Assembly (NCBI GenBank): GCA_003313425.1
Contig: NHZP01000002.1
Coordinates: 2,294,001 to 2,358,000 of the forward strand
DNA length: 64,000 nucleotides
Direction of reading: 5' to 3'
From: Pseudopyrenochaeta lycopersici
Taxonomy: Eukaryota > Ascomycota > Dothideomycetes > Pleosporales > Pseudopyrenochaetaceae
Shown here: in pieces, positions 55,681 through 64,000 of the stretch
Layout of the letters: the number at the start of each line of letters is the position of its first letter
Numbering within the stretch: the first letter of the stretch is position 1
Notes under the pieces: generated by a model
Database searches by the model: none
What the model was told of the DNA's origin: nothing
What the model saw: the letters and a program-made list of their open reading frames with translations, nothing else
Made by a program: the position numbers and the translations under genes

Positions 55681-55932
55681 AAGCTCCTTAGTGTAATATA
55701 CCGTGCTCGTGCTTATTAGTTATAGGAAAGTAAGGAGTTAAGGACCGTTATCTGGGCGCTTCTTAAACAAGTTAAGGGCAAGGAGAAGGAGGAGAAGGAG
55801 GAGGGGGAGCGCACGGCCGCGGCGGCTCGCGCTGCCGAGGAGCAGGCGGGGCGGGAGGAGGAGATAGAGGAGGAGGACGATAAGGAGGGAGGTGGCGGCT
55901 CTGTTAGTAGAGAGCTTTTAGTGCGCTGCTAG
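55681..55932 (+). pseudogene. Acidic coiled-coil-like antisense fragment in the Copia element
   Basis: The plus-strand frame reads KLLSVIYRARAY, two TAG codons (former Gln), then ESKELRTVIWALLKQVKGKE, a Glu/Lys-rich run, Ala/Glu-rich EEQAGREEEIEEEDDKEGGG, and ends in TAG at 55930. It may be a downstream exon of the antisense ORF at 54991 or a second small ORF. The Glu-rich part is not RIP-mutated. Confidence 0.35.
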
Positions 55933-56380
55933 CGTATTATAACTCTCCTCAGCAAGGTCGTTAATCTCCTCCTTAAGTAATAAGGTTAGGTTAGGTCCTT
56001 AAGGGTAAGGTAGGTTAAATCCTCTTATATAAGTTAACGTTACGCTCTAGGCCTTAGGGGTAGAAAGGTTAAACCCCCTAGTAATATTAAATAGTTTTAG
56101 ATCTATTTACTTCTTATTACTCTGCTCTCTTAAGCCTTTATGTCGTGTCCTAAAGGTTAAGCTACTCTTTAAATCTTTTAAACTGTTACTTTAGTAAGCT
56201 CTTAGTCAGCCTATTAGCTAGCATGTCGCTTGTTTTAAGATAGAGCACTTAAAACGATCCTTTAGCGTGCTCTTGTCGTAGCTACATGTTCTGTATATCT
56301 ATATGGCGCAGCTTCGTGGTTATTCTCTCGTTTTCGCCTATCACGAGCCTAATCGTTTGTTAATTATCGCAGAAGATCTG

Positions 56381-56608
56381 CTAGGCTACTCTAAGATTAA
56401 GGAGTAGCTCGTGGAAGAACCGTTTCAGTGCCATAGACTCCTTAGCTGTGTGCGCTAAGGCGAGGAGCTCTGCTTCAGTTATTGATGTAGTTACTGTTAG
56501 TTGCCGAGCTGCTTTCCAGATAACAGGGCCTCTAAAGAGCTTAACTATAAACCTATAGGATGATCTCCTTATGTTAACGTCGTCTGCAAATAAAGCGTCT
56601 CTACACAT
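56381..56608 (-). pseudogene. RNase H domain of the Copia element
   Basis: The minus strand reads IWKAARQLTVTTSITEAELL and then ALAHTAKESMALKRFFHELL. This is the Copia RNase H signature W(K)S(R)KQ..VA.SSTEAEY.AL. The frame is open for 75 codons, with stops on either side. It ends the pol polyprotein. Confidence 0.88.
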
Positions 56609-56999
56609 TATTAGCTGAGCTCCTTAGCTAGCTCTATATTCTATCGCTAGGTTCTTTATATAATATAGGTACACAATTACCTAATCTGCTGCTTTAAAAT
56701 AAGCTTTACTTAGGTTCGTAAGGTAGTGCGAGAGCTGCGACGCTGCGTACGCTATATCAGGTCTTATTATAATCGCTGTGTACAAGATAGATCCTACTCG
56801 CTCTTAGTAGTTCTTAATCTCCTGCTTAGTTACGCTCCCTTAACTTATAGTTAGCTACTTAGTAGGCAGGAGTGTTAATAGGAAGTAAGCAGTGTTAGTA
56901 AGGTTAAACTTTGTAGCGATCTTGTCTATATAGGAGTCGTGAACAAGGGTAATCTTCCTGGCTGCTCTGTCTCTAATCACTTATATCCTAAGGAACTAG

Positions 57000-57560
57000 G
57001 TAACTAGTCCTTAGTCCTTAGCTTTATAAGTTGCCTTAATCAAATTAATCACTTAATAAGCTGCTGCTTCGTCACTGCGGTAATATATTACTAATATATC
57101 GTCCACGTAAAATAGTACTATTACACAGCGCTCGCGGTCGTAGAACAGACACAGTTCTTCTTTTAAAGCTGTAAGACTGAGCTTTTAAAGAGTGCCTAAG
57201 AACTCGTAATACCAGAGAACTAGCGAATCTCTTAGGCCATACAGTGCTCGTTTTAGCTATACGCACTTGCCTGGCTTTATGAAGCCATCTGGAAGCTCGC
57301 AGTTGACGCTTAGTTAGTTATCCCTCCGCGCGTTTAGAAAAGCGCCTGTAATATCTAGTTAGTAGACTTCTAGGTTAAATTAAGCTGTAATTACTATGGC
57401 TGTTCGAAACGATTGTGCTGCGAGCGTAGCTGCGTACGTTAACTTAATTAAGTCCTTTATCTAGAGATCTCCTCTTACGCAGATCCGCGCTTTACATTTT
57501 ACGAAGTAACTATCCTTATTAAGCTTATAGGTGAATACCTATTTAAGAGGGAGCGGTCTA
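57000..57560 (-). pseudogene. Reverse transcriptase of the Copia element
   Basis: The minus strand near 57300-57060 reads GFIKPGKCV, then RALYGLRDSLVLWYYEFLGT, and FYVDDILVIYY at about 57112-57080. The catalytic YVDD (57109-57098) is intact. Several in-frame TAG/TAA and a frame with Leu/Tyr substitutions show RIP. The Copia placement is supported by the KALYGLKQS-like motif. Confidence 0.88.
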
Positions 57561-58299
57561 TTTTTTACCTTAGCTTAATTAATCTCTACCTATGTCTCTT
57601 TCTTAAGCAGTATATTAATCTCTTTCTTAGCTGCTTATTTAAATAGAGCTCTATACAGGTAGCTATTCAGATCCTTCTATTTATTTAGTTCTTTTAGAAG
57701 TTAATTACGATGTAATTATTCTTCCTGCTCTCGTTTTAGAAGTACAGCTGCAGTAATTACTACGTACAGCGTTTTATACTCTTTACTTCCTACTTTGCGA
57801 GCGGCGTTTATAGTTAGGAAGTTTATTTAGAGGATTTCTCGCTTTATCTAATTATCTAAACTATACAGCAAGCTGTCTCTATTAATTACTGTAAGCTGCG
57901 CTCCCTTCCTTATACCCCCTACTTTATCTAGTTTATTAGGATCCCTTAGGTCCTGTTTTTTAAGCCTGCGGCTCACGCGGCTCGCTTCTCCCTAGATTTT
58001 GCGATTGTACGCTTACTTTAGAGGTGCCTAATCTGCATCGTGTAGAGCCTGAGAATAAGGGCTCCTACTCTAAGAGGCAGGAGCTGTTTATTCAGCTCGT
58101 TAGTCTTTATAACCTTGTAATTCGCCCAGCTTACCCCCTTCTCTAGTTAAGTGCACTTCCCGTAGGTTACTAGTATAATCACCTTCTCCTTGTTTCCTTA
58201 GAGGCTTATTCTCCTTTATCTCCCTCTAGCTCTCTAGCTCTAGAGTTAGCTTAGGAGATAGAAGACCTGTTTACTTATTTAGTCCTACGTAGATCTCTA

Positions 58300-59440
58300 G
58301 AGGATTGCCGGCCTAGCTTTCCTCTTACACAGTTAGTATTAGTCCAACGTCCTAATCTTTTAGTTAGCCGACTATCTAATTATTTCTTTAAACTATAGCA
58401 CCCCTAAGCTCTTGCTCAGAGGACTAATAAGTTTCTTAGCCTTCTTACTTAATCATTCGTTTAGGTAAGAGCTCTAGGATCTCTCTAGCGTATAGTACTT
58501 CGTCTAGCTCATAGAGAACATAAATAATCTTTGTAGCTTCTTCTGTTATAATTACAGTAATCTCCTTTTTATCTTTAAAGAACAGTTCTTCGTTAAAGGT
58601 TACGTTTCTCGTGGTAATCACCTAATCAAGCTTTAGGACCTATATGTAGTATATATTAGATGCTCTATATCTAACTAGGTAACCTATATAGCCCCTCGGG
58701 TTACTTTGAACCCTCGCTTATTACGTCTAGCTGCTCTTTCCTTATTTAAAGGGTAAGCTCAGCAGCTGTACGCGTGTATCCCGCTCCAATCGGGTCTTAG
58801 ATTAGCTGTAATATGACGTACTTGCGTAGGGCTGTACCAACGGAAGTACTGTGTGAACCATACGTCGAGCACCTCGTTTAGTGAGCTCAGATTATGCGCT
58901 TATAAAGGGCTCATATTGTATAGCTAAGCTGCTGCTTCTATTACTTCTAGCCAGAGTTTTACTAGGAGCCTTACTCTACTTCTTATTTTAATTAACTTAG
59001 TAATAATCTCTTAACCTACTCTTTCTAGGCCTTCGTTTAGCTCGTGGGTATAGGCTAGAGAGGGCTCTATTTCTATCCCTTACTCCTTCGCCCACAGCTC
59101 GTAGGTTAAGGTGCCTCTCCACAGAAGTGTGGCTGTGTCTCCGTCTTACTACAGTTTACAGATCTTAAGCTAATACTAAGTCTTTACCCTACTCTAGAAG
59201 TTCGTAAGGATCCTTATAATCTCCGCGAGCGTTTTCCCTTATAGAGGGTATACAGTAATCTTTCTACTATAGTTATATTTAAGCAGGATAAACTATTATT
59301 CCTTAAGCCTTCCTATTAGTATATTAAATAGATCTTATGCTACTCTCTAGAATAGCTGAGGTAATCGTTCCTAAGGTCTCTGTAAGATTACTTACTTTGC
59401 ATGTGTTATAGCGCAGTGCTCGCACTTTACACGCGCTGTC
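58300..59440 (-). pseudogene. Integrase region of the Copia element
   Basis: The minus strand at 59432-59390 reads VKCEHCAITHAK, the Cys half of the HHCC zinc-binding site of GAG-pre-integrase. The integrase core should follow toward 58300; individual catalytic residues were not all traced because of RIP. Position upstream of RT defines a Copia-type order. Confidence 0.7.
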
Positions 59441-60559
59441 CCTTTAATTTTCACGTTTCGCGCCTTCGTTACTAACGCTCGAAGAGCAGTAGGTCCTAAG
59501 TAACCTGCTCTTAAGTACCACAGCTCCTTAGAATCACTCCTTAGATAAGTTCTCTATAACCTCAGTTATAAGCGCTCTAGGATTACCGCGTTAATTAAGA
59601 TATAAGAGTAAGGCTTATACTTTAATTTAATAAAAGTAAGGTTATAAGCTCTCTTAAGCTTCGCGAGAACTATGTTCTGTTCTAGTATTCCTATACGCAG
59701 TGTGCAATCTAATCTAAGATACTAGAGCTTTTTATTATTAAGATGAGCTTCTAATACTATATTTACATAGAAACCTTCTACAACTACTACTTCTTATAAG
59801 GTAAGATCTTCTGTATTCTTACCTCTTACTCTATACAGAGCTCCTTTAAGTACTCTAGTGCCTGTGCCTTAAATAGGAAACGCTTAAGTTCCTACCTTAA
59901 CTATTTGTACACCCTGCGCCTTTTTAAAGCTTCCTAGTATAAGCAGATCCTTCGTGTTAACAAGGTGCGTAGTAGCTCTGTTATTAAGGATAGTGCTTAT
60001 TAAGAGGGGATAAGCGGCGAAGTCTATTATTGCGTAAACGCCTAATAAGGAGCTTAGTAAAAACAGCTATAGGTTAATTACTGCAGCTTAAATGCTTCTA
60101 GGGTAGGTAATTATCAGGAGCTCTATCTTAGGGATTACCTATCCTTTCTTTATTAGGCAGTCTTAGAGCTCCTTATATTCTTTACTTAAGAGCCGCTTTA
60201 TAATCTCCTCTTACCTACTAGCCGTTATAAGCGTTAATAATCTCGTCATAACTGCCTTTAGGGTACAGCACTCCTCTAGTGCCTAATAGTAGTTAGAAGC
60301 TTTATTTAGCTTACAGGGGCACTTATTTTACTTTTTTAGAGATTAGTGCTCGTCTAAGCGTCCTCCAAATGTTACAAATACCCCTACTCGCCTCCCTTTT
60401 ACGTGCACAGCGTGCTTATAAGTTATAACTAAGAAGATTCAGCCTAGCTTATCTAGTAAGATCGTTAGTTCTCCAAGCGCCGTGTTCTATAAGATTTAAT
60501 TATACATAGTCCATACCCACTTAGGGGCGAGCTTTAGAGCTAGTGCCTCTAGGAAGTCT

Positions 60560-60800
60560 TGCGCTGCAAGCTCTCTTTTTACTTTATAGAGATTATACAT
60601 TTTTACTTTTATATGCAGGGTATTCCACTTCTAGTACCACGCTTCTAGCGTCATGTTCCCCTGCTTCGCGATCTTTAGGTAATGTTAGTATTCTGCTCTA
60701 AGGTAGTTAATCGTACTAGCTTCTAAGGGAGCAAGCTCGACCTTAAGGGCTCGAATTAGAGCCTGCACAGTATACTTTTTCTAAGATATAAGCAGTATTG
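60560..60800 (-). pseudogene. Gag region of the Copia element
   Basis: The minus strand reads LIRALKVELAPLEASTINYL, then RAEY, a stop, HYLKIAKQGNMTLEAWY. This is a helical gag (UBN2-like) segment. Stops are at former Gln codons. Confidence 0.65.
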
Positions 60801-61326
60801 TAATTGGCGCTATAATCTCTATTAAGACAGTAGCTTGAACCTAATCTCTAACTTACTTTACGCGCTTATCCTTAATAGCTCTAGTGCTCGTTAACAACAC
60901 ATGTTTCTTTAGCTCCTGCTAATAGAGCGCCTAGATTATCTTATTACTTAGGTTATCTCTACTAGCCTAAGCTCTCTCCTAAGAGAGCTGCCTCCTTACT
61001 CTTTCTTTAGTTGTAACCTCTTTAATTATAGGGAGCTGCGGGATAGCATCGTAGGGATCTAGAGCATCTGCTCCTAATAGATTAATTAAGTGCCAGACTT
61101 GCTTCGCGTGTGCGTAATATTAAAGCTACATGTACTATTCTAGCTAGCTCATTTAATCCTTAAGCAGGATCTGCGGGATAGGCGTAGGCTTGGTGATTTT
61201 ATCGTCTATTTCGTGAGCGTTAATAACTTCTTGGACCTGTACACAGGGGTTATTTAGGTTAGAGCGGTAAGGTAACTGTTTACCAGCTCTTTAAGTTCGC
61301 AGGGAGAATCAACTTACGTCCTTAAA

Positions 61327-61342
61327 GCGCCGGGCTCATAAC
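61327..61342 (-). promoter_or_regulatory. Primer binding site of the Copia element (initiator tRNA-Met half-molecule)
   Basis: Directly after the 5' LTR on the minus strand the sequence is GTTATGAGCCCGGCGC. Eleven bases (GTTATGAGCCC) are complementary to GGGCTCATAAC, the anticodon arm of eukaryotic initiator tRNA-Met. Copia-type elements are known to prime from a tRNA-Met fragment cut in the anticodon loop. This fixes the right LTR as the 5' LTR. Confidence 0.8.
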
Positions 61343-61707
61343 TATAGAGGAAAAAGGGAGAGCTTAGTAACAGTTACCTAGGTAATCTATAAGATAGACT
61401 ACTGTTTTGTCTAGGAGGCTTTGAGAGCCAGCTATATAAAGGAGAGCTGAGCACGGCCTATTACAGGGGCCATTGTACGGTAGGAGCGTGAGCAGCGTGT
61501 ACGCGTGCGCGTGCGCGCACGTGAGTCTACCTTCAGGTGTCTCCTGCGTGAGCTTGCCCATCAGCTTGCACGTGAGCGTGCACGTGAGCGCGCACGTGAG
61601 CGCGCCCTTGACTGCACGCAGAAGTACGTGTCTCTCCAGGGTAAGCTCCTACGTCAGCGCGCACGTGAGCCTACCGTACCCCAGGTCACAGCGCGTTGTT
61701 TGCAACA
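61343..61707 (-). repeat. 5' LTR of the Copia element
   Basis: Same length as the left LTR. Changes between the two are concentrated in 61343-61410 and are of the RIP type (for example TATAGAGG for TGTGGAGG, and GTAATCTATAAGATAGAC for GTGATCTATGAGATGGAC). The rest, including the CACGTG array, is almost unchanged. Confidence 0.93.
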
Positions 61708-61712
61708 GCTCT

Positions 61713-62655
61713 ACTATAAGAGTAACAAGTTATATTAGTTTTATTTATAAAAAATAAGTAAATTTAGGTACTCTTAGTATACTTTAAAAGTTATAATTTT
61801 TATAAGTAAATTATAAAAATACTTAACTATTTTAAAAATAATAAGTTAAACTAGTAATATAGTAATATATAAGTATAATTTATTTTCTAAGCTACTAGTA
61901 GTTCTACTTTAATCTTACTATAAAAACTTAATAAATTCTTATACTAATATAACAATAACTCTAAGTATTTTTATATTCTTAACTTTATTTTTAGTAATTA
62001 TAACAATTATATTATAGTAAAATAGTAATACAATACTTTATTTTTCTTAAAATATAGTATACTAAAATATTTTACTGTAGTTAAAGTATAAGCTTTATTC
62101 TAAATAGAGTTTAATACTATTACTACTTAGCTTAAATAAAATACTATAACTTAAGCTTGTAAACTTTAAGCTAAGGTCTTAAGCTATTGTAGAGTTAACA
62201 AGGTGGTTCGGCACAATCCCGCAGTTCTGGTGTTGTAAATAAGAGGTAACGCTGGAATTAAATGTGCGTGAATAACAGGAGCAGCCCTGCCTATATAGTC
62301 TGCTAGAAATAAAGGTAAGTATAGAGTCTAATTAAAAGTAATAAGTAAAATAGTCTAAAATCTTATTAAATTAACGTAGCTAATACACTAGCTACTTCGT
62401 GAAATCTTAGTTTTAAAGTAAATTATTATAGTGTGTAGTATATAATATTAAGATCTCTTATATCTCTAAGTCTTATTACTAAATTTTACTAATAAAGGAA
62501 AGCTATTATTACTTAATTACCTAGGTACTCTATATAATAGTATAAACCTCCTCTACTTTAAGCTTAGTCCTATTAAGCTTATAAATCTTACTTATTATTT
62601 CTTCTCTTTATAAATAGAACTACTAGTAGAAGGAGAAGAGAACTAAGAAAAGATA
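61713..62655. repeat. AT-rich RIP-mutated block, right of the Copia element
   Basis: It continues the block at 52781-54322 up to about 62190. A short GC-normal island at 62200-62320 (GGTGGTTCGGCACAATCCCG) follows, then TpA-rich sequence again. No gene recognised. Confidence 0.55.
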
Positions 62656-62800
<145 letters not shown>

Positions 62801-64000
62801 AAAATTATTACCTTATAAATAAAGGGAAGGTAGTATAAGCTATATTTCTATAAGAGGAGTAGTCCTTATAATTATATAGGTTCCTTTATAAACCCTTATA
62901 CTTTATTATTAAATCTATTAAAGATAGTAAGAAAAATAAAAGAAAACGCGCTTTAAACTTACTAGTAAAGACGCTAGTAAGTATACTATTATCCTAGTAT
63001 TCTTTAAATAATCTTAAAGTACTTAGCTAATTAGAGTCTACTAAGCCTTACCTAGTAACTACTAATTAGCTAGGCTCTTAATAGTATAGCTAAATTATTC
63101 TTACTTCTTCTTCTTAATCTCTTTAATCTTTTTACTATAATAAGGAGTCTATAATAGTATATATAAATTTAATACGCTTATCTTAAGTTACGCTTACTTA
63201 AGATAAGACGATATAAGAGGAGATTCTATAAGTAACTAACTAAGTAAATATTAACTTAGCGCTTATTACTATAATAATAACTTTTATAAACTAGTATAAG
63301 TTAAAGTCTATAAAGACTTAGTTACGCTTTAAATTAATAAGCGCTTTAATTTCTCTTTCTTATCTAGTATCTTAGTAGCCTTACTATTAAGATTATTAGA
63401 AAGCTCCTTAAAAACCTTATCTAGAGTAGTATATTATTTAACTTACTTATTATACTTCTACTACTTAGCTTCTTAAGCTAGATTTATACTTTTATTTAAA
63501 AAGAATAACTTATTAGGCACGCTAAAGTTTTTATCTTCTCTAAAAGTAAGCTTCTTATAATAGTAGTAGATAACCTAATACTCTTTAATTATTTTTACTA
63601 TAGCTTTTTTAGTACTCTTAATAAATTAATAGATTAATCTAAGATTAGGCTAATCTATAAATAGGTTAGTTAGTTCCTCTAAGACTAGTAAAGAGTCTTA
63701 TCTTAGCTAATAGTTTATAGCCTTAGTAATATTTAATAAGTATACTAGTATAATATCTCTAGGAAAGGCCTACTTAATACTACTATAGTAATTTAAGTAT
63801 CTAGAAAGTAACTTTAGTATAGTAGTTAAGCTTTAAAAGGTAGTAGTAAGCTCTTAATAGGAGCTTATTTTAGGAATCTCTATTATAGTTATATCCTCTT
63901 CTACCTTAATAAACTAAAGTAAGATAGTTTATTATTACTTAGTTATAAGTCTAGTAGATCTATAAGGCAGCCTAAGATTAGAGATATAAATATAACTAGC
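62801..64000. repeat. AT-rich RIP-mutated sequence to the right edge
   Basis: TpA-rich, CA/TG-poor sequence throughout, with TAG/TAA in all frames. It is probably the inside of another degraded retroelement. I could not recognise a domain on either strand. Confidence 0.5.

Larger units (their letters stand above)
54328..61707 (-). mobile_element. Full-length Copia LTR retrotransposon, TSD GCTCT
   Basis: LTRs of 365 bases each (54328-54692 and 61343-61707) are flanked by GCTCT (54323-54327 and 61708-61712). Gag and pol read on the minus strand in Copia order: gag about 60.6 kb, integrase zinc finger about 59.4 kb, reverse transcriptase about 57.1 kb and RNase H about 56.5 kb. A primer binding site follows the right (5') LTR. 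A G-rich tract (rc of 54693-54703, TGGGGGGTG) precedes the left (3') LTR. LTR copies are nearly identical except for G-to-A/C-to-T changes in the first 60 bases of the right one, so insertion is fairly recent even though the interior is RIP-mutated. An antisense GC-rich ORF sits next to the 3' LTR. Confidence 0.93.

Overview
The window comes from a filamentous ascomycete (Pezizomycotina). Genes have introns of about 48-60 bases with GT..AG ends and CTAAC/CTGAC-like branch points. The families are fungal: SAT4/rhodopsin-type membrane proteins, LysM proteins, a CBM18-GH18 chitinase, NLR remnants and Fot1/hAT/Gypsy/Copia elements. Long stretches carry the signature of repeat-induced point mutation (RIP): CpA is almost absent, TpA is in excess, and old reading frames are broken almost only by TAG/TAA where CAG/CAA is expected. 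A Dothideomycete or Leotiomycete plant associate is plausible, but the sequence does not decide this.

Layout. 1-5.4 kb is genic: the tail of a GH16 glucanase and two divergent SAT4-type genes. 5.7-7.2 kb holds a solo LTR and a possible terpene-cyclase relic. 7.26-21.18 kb is one large nested Gypsy structure. Element A (ends 7258 and 21176) contains a complete element B (8220-14947) and a third B-type LTR (18378-18627). The 3.4 kb between them has been inverted, so A's reverse transcriptase reads on the minus strand while its gag and integrase read on the plus strand. 21.5-27.1 kb is a graveyard of host-gene pieces: an NLR, a membrane protein, the linker of a P450-reductase fusion, an unknown protein and a RIP-mutated four-LysM gene. 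27.76-32.08 kb holds a hAT element with a perfect 8-base target duplication, next to or inside a Fot1-like relic.

32.4-41.4 kb is a host island: an intact ankyrin protein, an intact three-LysM secreted protein and, divergent from it, a chitin-binding class V chitinase with two lesions. 41.6-45.3 kb is a Gypsy remnant that cuts off a second copy of the membrane-protein gene (45.3-45.96 kb). Two solo LTRs lie at 46.3-46.9 kb. 49.7-51.2 kb is an intact secreted astacin metalloprotease. From 52.8 kb to the end the DNA is AT-rich and RIP-mutated. It contains a full-length Copia element (54328-61707; identical 365-base LTR lengths, GCTCT target duplication, initiator-tRNA half-molecule primer site) and an AAAG microsatellite.

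The intact genes suggest a secreted chitin-related function (LysM plus chitinase) and a secreted protease, embedded in transposon-rich, RIP-active DNA that has already broken related copies. Coding exons were assembled by eye from reading frame and splice signals. Domain calls rest on recognised motifs, not on database searches. No tRNA, rRNA or CRISPR array was seen.
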